The notes: generated by a model not told the origin, from the letters alone. Numbered from the stretch's first letter, positions 44,750-55,889 are shown. The stretch: DNA of 64,000 nucleotides from Pseudomonas mandelii (GCF_900106065.1 NZ_LT629796.1:992001-1056000), one strand, 5' to 3'. Program-made: numbers and translations.

Positions 44750-46173
44750 TTACTCATAGCGGAGAGCCATTTGGTTAAGACATTGCAACCGTCGATCCAG
44801 TTCGATACTTGGCTTTGCTTTAATCATGCGATCCAGGATCTTGGGTACTCCGTAAAGACTACTGGTGCAACCTGGTCCGAAAAGTTTCCAGAGCAAAGTC
44901 AAAGTCTCACTAGGAAACTTATCAGGTGCTTCAGACGACTCGATCGCATAAAGACTGCCACGGCCATGTAAAGGAGTTAGATAAGGAAGTAATTGATTTA
45001 AAGCCTCAGGAAACGCATCTGCCGCTGCGATCGCAAGCTCGGCGAAATGTTGCGTCAGCTCCTTTTCGCACAACTCGCGGTCACGCGACCATCTGGCAAG
45101 TAAACGACCTATGCTGGTACGCCATGCCTCGGCTGGACCGCCCTCAATCTCATGAATCCATTGCACGAGCAAGCGTACGGCGCCCTCACGCAACGAAGGA
45201 GGGCCCTTTTTGAGCGCCAAATCCGTTTGCTCGAGTGATATACCCCAATGATCGGCATTTTGCTCTCGACGAATGATCGATAAGGCTGGTGCCATGATTT
45301 TAGCGGCTGCCCTCCTTGAGCTTTGATCCCTGCCACCGATTTCTGTAACACCTTGCAGAATGTGCTTACAGAATACCTGCGACATTTCAGGCGACAGGTT
45401 TGCCCGATTGACTAACACTGAGCGCAGCGCCGCTGCCTCGGCAGATTCACCAGTAAGTGCAGCGTCGAGTATCCCTGTCACAGTTTGCCCATCGATTGAT
45501 AGAACAAATGCTGCATCGCGTATCAGGACTGCACGCGCATATACGCCTTGGCGGCCCTCTATCGAGGCCGCATGTGCGATATTCCTCAGCAAGTCCGGCC
45601 TAATAACCTCACCCGCCTGACGACACCATTCAATGTCCGCCAGCAGCGCTTGGGTGAGTCGCCCTATTGGCGAATTAATCGCATCTTCTGCAAGTTCGCG
45701 ACTCGCATCGAAAGGTTCGATTTCATGCTCTACGGCACTTGAAAGCAAACGTGGCCACCAATCTACAAGTGTCAGAGCCGATTGCCGAGGAGTACTGAAG
45801 TAGAGATCCGCTAGGCGGTCAATTATGATTTTAAAAAAGATTCATTCGCAGGTTTAATCACCTCGAAAATGCTGATGACAAGTTCGCTGCGGCTTCCATC
45901 AGGCTCTCCTTGCGGAAACGAAAGGGAGCCGATGAGAGTGCCCCATAGCGGGGCGTTTGAAGAGTCAAGCTCCGCCTGGGCAAGCGTGTCGAAGGCCCCT
46001 CTCGGGTCAGTCCGGCAATAGACGCTCCAACCCAGTTGCTTTCTTATGTCAGGGCTATGGATGACTTGGCGGGCCACCTCCAGCCTTTCACCATCTCCCG
46101 CGTCGATGATTGGCTGTGCGTCTCCGATAACTGTCTGAACGCCGTAACTATAGGATCCGAAGAAATCGCGTTC
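44750..46173 (-). pseudogene. Decayed large gene (C-terminal part), frameshifted
   Basis: Two overlapping frames on the minus strand read as one protein. The upstream frame (46173-45823) contains GERLEVARQVIHSPDIRKQLGW and ends NESFLKS. The downstream frame (from about 45825 to 44750) contains DRLADLYFSTPRQSALTLVDWW and ends DRRLQCLNQMALRYE. Joining them needs a -1 shift at 45830, exactly at TTTTTTA. The fused product, about 470 residues, is helical and looks like the C-terminal part of a much larger protein, perhaps of the SIR2/DUF4020 or STAND type carried as defence cargo; I am not sure of the family. No start codon fits the upstream end, so a 5' deletion is likely. Confidence 0.5.
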
Positions 46174-46449
46174 TTACACGTCTCGATCCAGATATTCCCG
46201 CGTCCTCTTGATAGCGGCTAACTCAGTGGAGCCGCGTCCGGACAGCATCCCAGAAACGCTGAGCATGTTGAGTCGCAACCACACCTCCGAATCGCGTGCG
46301 TGGACGCGCCAATCAACCTGACCTTCCTCAATTGTGTAATTTTCGTAGTAGGAGTTTCCTTCAGTGAGGATGCGCTGACAGCTTTGACACCGGTAGGGTT
46401 TCTGGTGGGGAGGAAGCGGGTTTAGCCGAGACAAGGTGAGCAGACTCAA
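46174..46449 (-). CDS. Short Cys-pair protein or 5' remnant
   Basis: A 91-residue reading frame from a TTG. It has YRCQSCQRILTEGNSYYENY, which looks like half of a zinc ribbon, and ends REYLDRDV just at the border of the decayed gene. The frame stays open upstream to about 46593 and includes a CPKNWHY that could supply further ligands, but no ATG or GTG start is present. It may be a true small gene with an odd start or a fragment. The stop TAA is in frame with the pseudogene that follows. Confidence 0.3.
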   Translation of the reverse strand: MSLLTLSRLNPLPPHQKPYRCQSCQRILTEGNSYYENYTIEEGQVDWRVHARDSEVWLRLNMLSVSGMLSGRGSTELAAIKRTREYLDRDV

Positions 46450-46690
46450 GTAATGCCAGTTTTTTGGGCATCCACTCTCCTTACCTCGCTGAGTTGGCGA
46501 CGGCGAGTCGCGCGCAGTCGCGGACTCGATGATCGCAACATCGCCATCAGAGCGATCTGGGACTGAATGCAGGGAGACCGCCTATTCCAATGTCGCGCTT
46601 CGCTCGATCACTACTACATAGGCCGAGATTGAGGGTGGCCGAACTGATGGAACCTTACCCGGAATCTCTTCGTTCTGGATCGTTCGGAGA

Positions 46691-46744
46691 TTCAGGTTCA
46701 GGTTCAGGTTCAGGTTCAGGTTCAGGTTCAGGTTCAGGTTCAGG
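46691..46744. repeat. Nine tandem copies of TTCAGG
   Basis: A 54-nt perfect hexanucleotide array in the gap before the REC-GGDEF-EAL gene. The unit is a multiple of three, but no convincing gene runs through it. The rest of 46450-47051 shows no other feature. Confidence 0.95.
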
Positions 46745-47051
46745 GTGAGTCTCTGCCGGCATTGATTACTAAGGAATTACTGAAATGCGCAAGGTTCGGC
46801 ACCTCACTTCGAGCTTAAATGGGAATCTAGTCTTCGAAACTGGATTTGCCAGTTGTTTCGGCCTTTACTCAAGATTCGCTATGCCCGGAGAAAACGATTG
46901 TCGGTTTGATAGTCCCCTTCCGTCGAAGCGAATTCGTTGAGCTATGCTGAGAGTCACCGAAAGCGATGTATTTGCTTCAGTTACTGGCCACCAGGGATGG
47001 AACCTGTATGTATTCAGTTCTTTATATCCAAAACTTAATCGGAATGGCCGG

Positions 47052-49337
47052 ATGAGCAGTCTGGTCACTCGCGTTAATCGGCGCATCTTGATCGTTGACG
47101 ACACACCGTCAATTCATGACGATTTCCACAAAACTCTCGGCCCGGCAGCGGATCCCGAAAATGGCTTGGCGTCTGCTGAAGAAGCCCTGTTTGGCAGTAC
47201 CGCCGCCGCGCTGCAAGACTTCGAACTCGACTCTGCCTTTCAGGGCCTCGAAGCCTTGGACAAGGTCGAAGAGGCCCTGGCCAAGGACCTGCCCTATGCC
47301 ATGGCTTTCATCAACATGCGCATGCCCCCCGGCTGGGACGGCCTGGAAACCATCGAACGGCTCTGGCAGGTCGACCCCAAGCTGCAAGTCGTACTCTGCA
47401 CCGCATACTCCGACTACTCCTGGGAAAACATCGCCGAACGCCTGGAACTGGGTGATCGCCTGCTGATCCTGAAAAAGCCTTTCGATGCCATCGAGATCCG
47501 TCAGATGGCCAGTACGCTGACGGTCAAATGGCAGATGACCGAAGACGCCGCCCTTAAAATGAACCTGCTGGAACAGGCTGTCGAAGAAAGGACCCGCGAG
47601 CTGTCCGACGCTAACATCATTGTGCAGAACAGCCCGACCATTCTGTATCGGCTGCTTGGGGAGCCATCGTTCCCCTTGACGTATATCTCTCACAACATCA
47701 CCAAGTTCGGTCATGTCGCGGCCAATCTGGTGGCATCTGCCAACTGGGCCCGGGAGCTGATTCATTCCGAAGATCTGGGAAAACTCGACGCAGCCATGGC
47801 CCAGGTTCTGGACCGGCATGCCGCTGGTGCATCCATCGAGTTCCGCCTACGTACCGGTGATGGCCTGTGGCGCTGGGTGGAAAATCGCTATGTACCGGTA
47901 CGCGATGACGACGGGCGTTTGCTCGAGGTTGAAGGAATCATCATCGACATCAGCGAACGCAAGCAGGCCGAAGAGCACATCACCGAGCAGGCACGCACCG
48001 ACGCGCTGACCGGGATGGCCAACCGCGCGACGCTCAACGAGCGCCTGCACCAAGCCTTCGCCGCCACCCGCCGTGGCGCGACGGGGTTTGCGGTGTTCTA
48101 TCTGGACCTGGATCACTTCAAACGGATCAACGACAGCTTCGGCCACACAGTGGGGGATTTGCTGCTGCAGGAGGTTGCCCGACGCATCAAGGCTTGTGTG
48201 CGAGAAAACGACGTGGTGGCACGCATGGGCGGTGACGAATTCACGATTCTTCAGCTCGATGTCAGCGACCCGACACAGGCGGCGACCCTGGCCGCCAAGG
48301 TTCTCGATACGTTGGGGCATCCCTATGCGCTCGACGGCAACAACCTGCGGATCTCGGTCAGCATCGGCATCAGCCTCTACACCAGCAGCAGTGGCGTCAG
48401 TGCCGACAGCCTGCTGGACCAGGCCGACATGGCGCTGTACCGCTCTAAGGACCAGGGCCGCAACCAATACAACTTTCATTCCAAGGAGATCGACCAGGAA
48501 GTACTTGACCGGTTCACCATCGCCAACGAGTTGAAACTGGCCATCGAGCGGAACGAACTCGAATTGCACTACCTGCCCGAGGTGGACCTGAGTTCAGGCA
48601 GGATTCTGGGTATGGAGGCCCAAGTGCGCTGGAACCACCCTCAGCGAGGGCGGCTGAGTGCTGACACCTTCCTCCCCGCCGCGGAAAAAACCGGTGCCAT
48701 CATCGCCCTGGGACATTGGGTGTTGGACCGGGCCTGCCAGCAGATGCGGCAGTGGCGGGACCAAGACATGGCGCCGCCGGTGATCGCGATCAACCTGTCC
48801 CTGGCCCAACTAAAAAGCGGCCCGGAACTCATTTATGACGTGCTGCGCACCACCGTCCACTGGAACCTTTGTCCCTGGGATCTGCGGTTCGACGTGACCG
48901 AAGCGACCCTGGCGCAGACCAAGTGGAGCCACAACGATGTGCTTCCGCGTTTATGCGCGCTGGGGGTGAAAGTCGCCATCGACGACTTCGGCACCGAATA
49001 CTCGTCGTTCGACTACCTCAAGACTTATAAAATCAACCACATCAAGATCGCCCAGAACTTCATCGACAACGCGATCCGTGACCCGGCCGGCGCCACGACC
49101 CTACGCGCGATCATCAACTTCGCCCGTGAAATGGGGATCGGGGTCATCGTCGAAGGCGTGGAAACTCAGGAACAATGTGACTCATTGATTTCTACAGGCT
49201 CGCCTATAACGGCGCAGGGCTTTTATTTCAGTAAAGCCGTTAGCCCCCGTCAAGCCAGCGAGCTCTTGCAGATCGGCAGTATTGATCCGGATGGAAGCAG
49301 TCAGACTGCCAGCCCCTCATCCGAGGGCCCGAAATGA
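47052..49337 (+). CDS. REC-PAS-GGDEF-EAL response regulator with degenerate REC and EAL
   Basis: A 761-residue cytosolic protein. REC (residues 10-165) keeps the acidic pair D16/D17 and the Lys in LKKPF, but the phospho-acceptor position is N88 (AFINMRMPPGWDG). PAS lies at about 195-310, and GGDEF (315-480) has intact MGGDEF. EAL (490-740) departs from consensus: MEAQVRW for EALLRW, DVTE for ExTE, KIAQNF for KIDRSF and DDFGTEYSS for GYSS. It should make c-di-GMP rather than destroy it, without receiver phosphorylation. The ATG at 47052 is chosen because it starts the REC family text; 36 extra upstream codons are open. Its stop overlaps the next start (ATGA). Confidence 0.85.
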   Translation: MSSLVTRVNRRILIVDDTPSIHDDFHKTLGPAADPENGLASAEEALFGSTAAALQDFELDSAFQGLEALDKVEEALAKDLPYAMAFINMRMPPGWDGLETIERLWQVDPKLQVVLCTAYSDYSWENIAERLELGDRLLILKKPFDAIEIRQMASTLTVKWQMTEDAALKMNLLEQAVEERTRELSDANIIVQNSPTILYRLLGEPSFPLTYISHNITKFGHVAANLVASANWARELIHSEDLGKLDAAMAQVLDRHAAGASIEFRLRTGDGLWRWVENRYVPVRDDDGRLLEVEGIIIDISERKQAEEHITEQARTDALTGMANRATLNERLHQAFAATRRGATGFAVFYLDLDHFKRINDSFGHTVGDLLLQEVARRIKACVRENDVVARMGGDEFTILQLDVSDPTQAATLAAKVLDTLGHPYALDGNNLRISVSIGISLYTSSSGVSADSLLDQADMALYRSKDQGRNQYNFHSKEIDQEVLDRFTIANELKLAIERNELELHYLPEVDLSSGRILGMEAQVRWNHPQRGRLSADTFLPAAEKTGAIIALGHWVLDRACQQMRQWRDQDMAPPVIAINLSLAQLKSGPELIYDVLRTTVHWNLCPWDLRFDVTEATLAQTKWSHNDVLPRLCALGVKVAIDDFGTEYSSFDYLKTYKINHIKIAQNFIDNAIRDPAGATTLRAIINFAREMGIGVIVEGVETQEQCDSLISTGSPITAQGFYFSKAVSPRQASELLQIGSIDPDGSSQTASPSSEGPK

Positions 49338-49573
49338 ATATGTCTGATAGTGCTGCTAACCGGCGAATTCTGATCATCGACGATACGGCCTCAATTCATC
49401 AGGACTTTCGAAAGTTTCTCCGCCAAGAGCAGGGTGATGAGATACCCGTAGCCTCCATCGAAAACGTGTTGTTCGGAGCCGCTCGGTCTGAACGGCAGAC
49501 CTTCGAAATCGACTCGGCTTATCAGGGGCGCGAAGCGCTAAACTTAGTGAATACATTTTGTTCTCCACCCTGA
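49334..49573 (+). pseudogene. Truncated receiver-domain gene
   Basis: A 79-residue frame that repeats the N-terminus of the gene before it: RRILIIDDTASIHQDFRKFL and SAYQGREALNLV. After about residue 72 the receiver text stops and NTFCSPP and a stop follow. The phospho-acceptor region is absent, so this is the remnant of a second, tandem REC protein cut by recombination. It is coupled to the upstream gene by ATGA. About 86 nt of unassigned sequence follow. Confidence 0.7.
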
Positions 49574-49659
49574 ATTGAGTTCGGGGACATCAATGAGACG
49601 AATTGTTATTTTCTAGTCTTCTCGGGGGCAGACTGTACCGACACATGGAGGTCCGGCGC

Positions 49660-52191
49660 ATGAAGTACAGACAGCCTGGGTATACAGCGATTGCTTTGGT
49701 CATTGATGATGATCCCTTCATCCGGCTGCTCGCTCGCGACGCCTTGGAAAAGATCGATTTGAAGGTAGAGGAGGCGGGCGATGGGGCATCAGGTCTGTCC
49801 GCCATTGCTGCACTGGCGCCCGATATTATCCTGCTCGACGTCATGATGCCCGATATGGATGGCTTTGCAGTGTGCCGCCAGGCGCTCCTGATCCCTGGCG
49901 CCGAGCTCACCCCCGTCCTGATGCTCACCGCCCTTGAGGACACAGACTCAATCAATCAAGCCTATGAAGCTGGCGCCACCGATTTCATCAGTAAACCCAT
50001 CAATTGGTCGATACTGGGGCATCGGGTGCGCTACATGTTGAAAGCGAGCGCCTTGTTGCGCAATGTCATCAAGAGTGACTTGCAGTTGGCGAAAGCCCAG
50101 CATATGACCTCAGTTGGGAGTTGGGAGTGGAGTATCGAAGCCGACATCACTTCCTGGTCGGAGGAAATGTATCGGATCTGCGGGGGCATATCCGGGACGT
50201 TTGATCAAAGCTATCAAAGTTTCCTTGCGCTGGTGTATCCGGCAGATCGGCAACAGGTCGAAACGGCGATGCGCAATGCGCTCGAACAGGTGAGTGCTTA
50301 CGATGTCGAGCATCGCTTGCTGCGCCCGGACGGCACGGAGCGCATCGTCCATGGGAAAGCGGAAGTCATCTGCGACGCCAATGGCAAGCCCGTTTTGATG
50401 TCCGGAACGCTGCAAGACATCACATTACGCAAGCAGGCGGAGTTACACATCAGTCATCTTGCCAACTACGATACGCTAACCGATCTTCCCAACCGGAATC
50501 TGTTGCATGACTGCATGGCGCAGTCGATCTTGCTGGCCCGTCGGACCGGGCAACAGTTGGTCATGCTATGTCTGGACCTGGATGGATTCAAGTTCATTAA
50601 CGACGGCTTCGGCCATGCTGTCGGGGACACCTTGCTCAAGATGGTCGCCATCCGGCTTCAGGGGGCGATCCGTAAGTGCGACACGGTGGCGCGCCTGGGC
50701 GGGGACGAATTCGTGCTCATCTTGCTCGGCCTGACCGACGACGGCAGGGACCTGGGGTCCATGCCGCAAAGAGTACTGGACACGTTTGCGCAGCCCTTCA
50801 TCGCCGACACTCATGAACTGCACGTGACCGCGAGTATTGGCGTGAGCGTCTTCCCCGGCGATGGCGACACCAGTGACACCTTGCTCAAGAACGCTGATGT
50901 GGCCATGTATAGTGCCAAGGAGAAAGGACGCAATTGCTTCCAGTTTTACGCGCGAGACATGAGTCTGCGCGCTGAGCGTCGTGTGGAGTTGGAAAATGCG
51001 CTTCGCGCGGCGCTCGAACGACAGCAATTCGAACTCCATTATCAGCCCAAAGTCGATCTGCGCAGTGGCAGGATCAGCGGAGTGGAAGCGCTATTGCGCT
51101 GGAACCGCCCGGGTCACGGCATGGTGCCGCCAGACAGCTTCATTGGCCTGGCAGAAGAGACGCGGCTGATCGTCCCGATCGGCGAGTGGGTCTTGCGCAC
51201 GGCCTGTGCCCAGGCGAGAAAGTGGCACGATATGGGCTTCGACGGTTTATCCGTCGCAGTCAATTTGTCGGCACGCCAGTTCGCCCACCAAGACATCGTG
51301 CAACTAGTGCGACAGGTGCTTGCAGAGACGGAACTGCCGGCCTGCTACGTTGAGCTCGAGCTCACCGAGAGCGTGCTCATGAGCGACAGCGCTGCCATGC
51401 TCAAAGTACTGCGCGAAATCAAGGAAGTCGGGGTCGTGCTCACGCTCGATGACTTCGGTACCGGCTATTCTAGCCTGGCTTACCTCAGGCGTTTCCCGAT
51501 CGATGTACTCAAGATCGACCGCAGCTTTATCCACAACGTTACCACCGACGTCGACGATGCCTTGCTGGCCAAGAGCATTCTCTTGTTGGCCCAGTCCTTG
51601 AAATTGAAAACCGTTGCTGAGGGCGTGGAAACGCAGGGGCAGCTGGATTTTTTAAGCGCCAATAAATGCGATTCAGTGCAAGGCTTTTACTTCAGTCGGC
51701 CGGTTACGGCGGAAGCGCTGACGGCGATGCTGAGCAGTGATCTTAGCCTGCCTGTGATGCCGCAGGTGGCTGGGCGCGAACGCACCGTGCTGCTACTTGA
51801 CGATGACCCAGATGTACTTAACGCACTCGCGTGCCTGTTTCGCAAGGACGGTTATCAAATTCTTCAGACCACGACGGCGGCCGAAGGCTTCGAACTGCTA
51901 GCCACGCATAAGGTGCAAGTGATCATCAGCGATCAGCACATCACCTCGATGAACGGCACCGCTTTCTTGGGCAAGGTGAAGGAACTGTATCCCGATACAA
52001 TCCGCATTATTCTGTCCGGCTATACGGAGCCGAAGTCGGTCATCGACGCGATCAACGGCGGCGCCGTGTATCGCTTCTTGACCAAACCGTGGGACGACCA
52101 TGTCTTGCGCGATCAGTTGCGGGAAGCGTTTGAACACCACTGGCTGATCTACGGAAAACCAATCCAGGACGATCAGACCCAGGCCTGCTGA
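49660..52191 (+). CDS. REC-PAS-GGDEF-EAL-REC c-di-GMP signalling protein
   Basis: An 843-residue cytosolic protein with five domains. The first REC has D60 ([11 protein letters not shown]) as acceptor. PAS lies at about 155-265. GGDEF (about 275-430) has LGGDEF. EAL (about 445-690) has all key text ([36 protein letters not shown]). A second REC (about 705-820) has [11 protein letters not shown], as in RpfG-type receivers. Both catalytic domains look active, so it may switch between synthesis and breakdown. GGAGG 8 nt before the ATG at 49660 decides the start. It lies 40 nt before the hybrid kinase, its likely partner. Confidence 0.92.
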   Translation: MKYRQPGYTAIALVIDDDPFIRLLARDALEKIDLKVEEAGDGASGLSAIAALAPDIILLDVMMPDMDGFAVCRQALLIPGAELTPVLMLTALEDTDSINQAYEAGATDFISKPINWSILGHRVRYMLKASALLRNVIKSDLQLAKAQHMTSVGSWEWSIEADITSWSEEMYRICGGISGTFDQSYQSFLALVYPADRQQVETAMRNALEQVSAYDVEHRLLRPDGTERIVHGKAEVICDANGKPVLMSGTLQDITLRKQAELHISHLANYDTLTDLPNRNLLHDCMAQSILLARRTGQQLVMLCLDLDGFKFINDGFGHAVGDTLLKMVAIRLQGAIRKCDTVARLGGDEFVLILLGLTDDGRDLGSMPQRVLDTFAQPFIADTHELHVTASIGVSVFPGDGDTSDTLLKNADVAMYSAKEKGRNCFQFYARDMSLRAERRVELENALRAALERQQFELHYQPKVDLRSGRISGVEALLRWNRPGHGMVPPDSFIGLAEETRLIVPIGEWVLRTACAQARKWHDMGFDGLSVAVNLSARQFAHQDIVQLVRQVLAETELPACYVELELTESVLMSDSAAMLKVLREIKEVGVVLTLDDFGTGYSSLAYLRRFPIDVLKIDRSFIHNVTTDVDDALLAKSILLLAQSLKLKTVAEGVETQGQLDFLSANKCDSVQGFYFSRPVTAEALTAMLSSDLSLPVMPQVAGRERTVLLLDDDPDVLNALACLFRKDGYQILQTTTAAEGFELLATHKVQVIISDQHITSMNGTAFLGKVKELYPDTIRIILSGYTEPKSVIDAINGGAVYRFLTKPWDDHVLRDQLREAFEHHWLIYGKPIQDDQTQAC

Positions 52192-52231
52192 GCGGCACGC
52201 CGGCGCCGGACCAACATGGAAGGAGAGAGTT

Positions 52232-54712
52232 ATGTTTTTGCTGTCGAAACGGTATTTGGCGGCCTTGCTCTTACTGTGCGCAGCGGGCTTGACCTTGGCC
52301 CAGGAACCCAGCGAGAGAGTGCTGGTTGTCGGCAGCGAAGAAGAGTTCCCGCCGTTTTCCACAGGAACCACGAGTGCCACAGCTGGCGGCTTTACAGTGG
52401 AATTGTGGAAGGCTGTGGCTAAGGAGAGCCTCCTGAACTATACGATCCGGGTCGGCCCCTTCAGTCAGATTCTTCAGGAATTCAAAGACGGGAAAATCGA
52501 TGTCCTAATCAACCTGGCACAGTCCGAGCCGAGGCGCCAGTTCGCCGATTTCACTGTGCCGCATGTGACGGTCAATGGTGCCATTTTCGTGCGCAAGGGC
52601 GAGTCCGGTATCGGCGCCGAATCGGATCTGGCGGGCAAGTCGATCATCGTGGTGCAATCTGATCTGGCCCATGACTACGCGATCTCGAAAGGCTGGCAGG
52701 AGCAACTCGTGGTAGCACCGACAACAGCGGACTGCTTCAGACTGCTCGCCGCTGGCAAACATGACGCGGTCCTGATCAGCAAACTGGTCGGCATGCAGAC
52801 TCTGCAGACGCTCAAGATCGACAATGTCCGGCCCCTGAACATCAAAGCCGGCTTTGCACAAAAATTCTCGTTTGCCGTACACAAAGGTAACGCCGATTTG
52901 CTGGCCAGCATCAATGAGGGTATGGCGATAACCAAGCTGGACGGCACTTATGATGCGATTCACAACAAGTGGTTTGGCATCTATGATGAGCGTAGCGTCT
53001 CGCTACACGACACGCTTCCGTATTTGCTGCCGATGATGCTGACGCTGCTGATTCTGGTGGCCTATATGCTCCATCGGCGTCGCACTGAAAACGCCCTGCG
53101 CCACGCCAATGAACGCCTCGAAGAGCGGGTTGCGCTGCGCACGAGCGAACTGGAACAGGCGAAGAACGTGGCCGAGTCGTCGAGCCGCGCCAAAGGTGAT
53201 TTCCTCGCCAACATGAGTCATGAAATTCGCACACCGATGAATGCGATCATCGGCATGTTGTACCTCACACTCAAGACAGAACTCAATCCGAAACAACGCA
53301 ATTATCTCGAAAAAATCGACATCTCCAGCAAACATCTGCTCGGCGTCATCCATGATATTCTCGACTTCTCCAAGATTGATGCGGGTAAACTGGACTTGGA
53401 GTTGATCGATTTCGACCTGAAAGCCGTACTCCAGAACGTAGTCGATCAGGTGTCATTCAGGGCGTTCGAAAAGAGCCTCCGGCTGCGCCTCGAGATCGAT
53501 CCTGGTGTGCCGCGTTACTTGCGCGGCGACCCGCTGCGCCTGACCCAGGTATTGCTCAATTTCGCCAACAACGCCGTAAAGTTCGCCTCCAGCGGTGACA
53601 TCGTCATCAGCGCTTTCGAGGCCGAAGCCGGTAGCAACGACAGTCTGATTCGTTTTGAAGTACAAGATAGCGGTGTTGGCATGAGCGCCGCACAGCAAGA
53701 GACGCTGTTCCAGGCATTCCAGCAGGCCGACACCACGACCACGCGCCGCTACGGCGGCACCGGTCTCGGGCTTATCATCAGCAAGCAGTTGGTGACGATG
53801 ATGGGGGGCGAGGTGGGCATGCAGAGTCAACTGGGTCAGGGCAGCACGTTCTGGTGTGCGATCCGCTTCGTTTTTGGCCGCGCCCCGCTTGGGCTCGACG
53901 ACCCGCAGACATTGGCGCGGCCGACCTGGTTGCGAGGCGCACGTATCTTGCTCGCTGAAGATAACCTGTTCAACCAGCAAGTGTCGATCGACTTACTGGA
54001 GGATGCCGGAGCCGTAGTGTTGCTGGCTAATAACGGAAGCGAAGCGCTTGACCTGTTGGGCCACGAGCGCGTTGACTGCGTGCTGATGGATATCCAGATG
54101 CCAGAGATGGATGGGCTTGAAGCGGCCCGGCGCATCCGTTCCGAGCCGTCCTTTGACGGATTACCGGTGATTGCATTGACAGCCAATGCGCGCAAAGAGG
54201 ATCGCGAGCAGTATATCGCCGCTGGCATGGATGATTTTGTCAGCAAACCGATCGAGCCAGAAGTGCTGTACGCAACGCTTCGAAAATGGCTGCCGGCGCA
54301 GGTGCCAGAGAATCGGACGGCCGCTGCACACCAGCTCCAACGGTCCATGGACGCCATGCCGCAGACCGGGTCGGAGGGTATCGATCTGTCTGTGCTAGCC
54401 AAACTCTGCGTCAATAACCCGGAACGTATTGCGCGCTATGTCGACGTGTTCATGGACTCGGTGCAGCAGGCCGGGGACGAGATCGAATCCGCACTGCAGC
54501 GCGAAGACCTCGCGGCATTGAGCGCCTTAGGGCATAGAATCAAGTCCTCTGCCAGCGCCGCAGGTGCGATGGGGCTGGCCGACCTGGGGCGGACGCTTGA
54601 GACGGTGCAGACGGACAGCAGCCTGGAGCAGGCCCGGTATCTGATCGCTCGACTGCCATTTGTTCTAGAGAAAATCAGGGGGCAGGTGGCAGCGTATACA
54701 AGAAAGCGCTGA
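52232..54712 (+). CDS. Hybrid sensor kinase with periplasmic SBP_bac_3 sensor (EvgS/BvgS type)
   Basis: An 826-residue inner-membrane kinase. After a signal peptide, one periplasmic solute-binding domain (residues 28-255, [14 protein letters not shown]) is followed by a helix (about 268-286), a coiled coil, HisKA with H330 ([10 protein letters not shown]), HATPase (DSGVGM, GGTGLGL), REC with D620 ([11 protein letters not shown]) and Hpt with H768 (LGHRIKSSA). The whole phosphorelay is intact. It is 40 nt downstream of the REC-GGDEF-EAL-REC gene and lacks a dedicated DNA-binding regulator, so that protein is the obvious output. AAGGAGAGAG precedes the ATG. Confidence 0.93.
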   Translation: MFLLSKRYLAALLLLCAAGLTLAQEPSERVLVVGSEEEFPPFSTGTTSATAGGFTVELWKAVAKESLLNYTIRVGPFSQILQEFKDGKIDVLINLAQSEPRRQFADFTVPHVTVNGAIFVRKGESGIGAESDLAGKSIIVVQSDLAHDYAISKGWQEQLVVAPTTADCFRLLAAGKHDAVLISKLVGMQTLQTLKIDNVRPLNIKAGFAQKFSFAVHKGNADLLASINEGMAITKLDGTYDAIHNKWFGIYDERSVSLHDTLPYLLPMMLTLLILVAYMLHRRRTENALRHANERLEERVALRTSELEQAKNVAESSSRAKGDFLANMSHEIRTPMNAIIGMLYLTLKTELNPKQRNYLEKIDISSKHLLGVIHDILDFSKIDAGKLDLELIDFDLKAVLQNVVDQVSFRAFEKSLRLRLEIDPGVPRYLRGDPLRLTQVLLNFANNAVKFASSGDIVISAFEAEAGSNDSLIRFEVQDSGVGMSAAQQETLFQAFQQADTTTTRRYGGTGLGLIISKQLVTMMGGEVGMQSQLGQGSTFWCAIRFVFGRAPLGLDDPQTLARPTWLRGARILLAEDNLFNQQVSIDLLEDAGAVVLLANNGSEALDLLGHERVDCVLMDIQMPEMDGLEAARRIRSEPSFDGLPVIALTANARKEDREQYIAAGMDDFVSKPIEPEVLYATLRKWLPAQVPENRTAAAHQLQRSMDAMPQTGSEGIDLSVLAKLCVNNPERIARYVDVFMDSVQQAGDEIESALQREDLAALSALGHRIKSSASAAGAMGLADLGRTLETVQTDSSLEQARYLIARLPFVLEKIRGQVAAYTRKR

Positions 54713-55214
54713 CGGCATCGCCGCGGCCTCCGCGCCGCGAGCGGGCGCCGCAAAGCGACATCTAGACGATTACCCACAGTGATGGCTTTCGCGAGAATGT
54801 TCTTGAATTAACGTAAAGGTGAGCGGACGGCAGCTCCGATAATGGATACCGAAATGAGACTTGCATCGGCATCGGCATTTGTGAGCGTGCTTTGAAGAGC
54901 GCCAAAAACGGAGGTGATTCCTCCTCGACATTGGTTACAGTTGAACAACCGCTGTCGGCCCAGAGTATGTAAAAACGCTAAATCTCGTTTCAGTTTTCGA
55001 GGCTGAGAGCCAGCCAAGCTTCGCGGCCTGATCAAAGGGACGATGCTTTCTTGGTGAGCTTAACTGGCCCAGCGGCCAGATGTTCGTCGACCGCTTCCTC
55101 AGCACGCCGATGTTCTATCCCCCGCTTCACGTTTGAACCGTGCTAGCAGGTCAGACCGGAGGCGAGCGCCAACGCTGGTGTTGACCCGAAGGTCGGCCTT
55201 CTGTACTTGTGTCG
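54713..55214. other. Non-coding or scrambled interval
   Basis: No intact gene. On the minus strand, TLGRQRLFNCNQCRGGITSVFG (about 54890-54985) faintly resembles the zinc-ribbon start of an IS1595-type transposase, but it is too short to name. An inverted GAGGTGATTCCTC lies near 54910. The interval looks like recombination debris between the kinase gene and the SulP remnant. Confidence 0.3.
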
Positions 55215-55856
55215 TCATTGCGTTTGTCGGCGGACGCCCGGCAATGATCTCCGCTGCGACAGGTGCTATGGCGCTGCTCATAGTAAAGCTAGTTATGGTG
55301 CACGGCTTGCAGTTCCTGCTGGCGGCCGGACGTACTTCTGAATCTGGATACCTTGCTTATCATCCTGCCATACTCGGCGGGCTTAGTCGTCGTCGGCCTC
55401 CTCGAGTCGATGATGACCGCAACCATTGTCGACGACCTCACTGACACGATCAGCGACAAGAACCGCGAGTGCTAGGACCAAGGGATCGCGAATATTACTG
55501 CGGGCCTGCTCGGGGTTATGGCGGGGTGCGCGATGATCGGCCTATGCTCAACGTAAAATCAGGAGGCAGGACGCGCCTCTCCACCCTAAGCGCGGGCGTA
55601 TTGCTCCAGGATGCTGTTCATGGGCGACTGCCTGGCAAGCATTCCCATGGCAGCGTTGGGCGCGGTGATGATTATGGTATCCATCACTACCTTCAGTTGG
55701 CAGTTCATTCGCAACCTGAAGCAATACAACTTCTGGGACATAACCACGGTAGCTGCGTTGGACAAAGTGGTGCTGAAGCTTCGCCGCAACGCTATAGAGG
55801 TGGACGTGATCGGCACGAACCGGGCGATAACCACCCTGATAGTCAGAGGCCCATAG
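55215..55856 (+). pseudogene. SulP-family transporter remnant
   Basis: Pieces of a sulfate-permease-family protein appear in different frames. [20 protein letters not shown] (about 55225-55290) comes first. Next is [20 protein letters not shown] with [15 protein letters not shown] followed by a stop (about 55365-55475), then ITAGLLGVMAGCAMIG. Last is an STAS-like end, VMIMVSITTFSWQFIRNLKQ to IEVDVIGTN. Frameshifts, an in-frame TAG and missing segments show that the gene is dead. A live SulP would be about 500 residues; little more than a third is left. Confidence 0.7.
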
Positions 55857-55889
55857 CTGGTCGGTGCTGGCTTCTGACTCACGAGGGCG

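Noticed and set aside
44750..45748. Intact 332-residue gene
   Set aside because: The protein-like text continues upstream of the first possible start into a second frame, so this is the 3' part of a broken, larger gene.
46691..46744. TTCAGG array as a CRISPR or an attachment site
   Set aside because: Units are contiguous hexamers without spacers, so it is a simple microsatellite.
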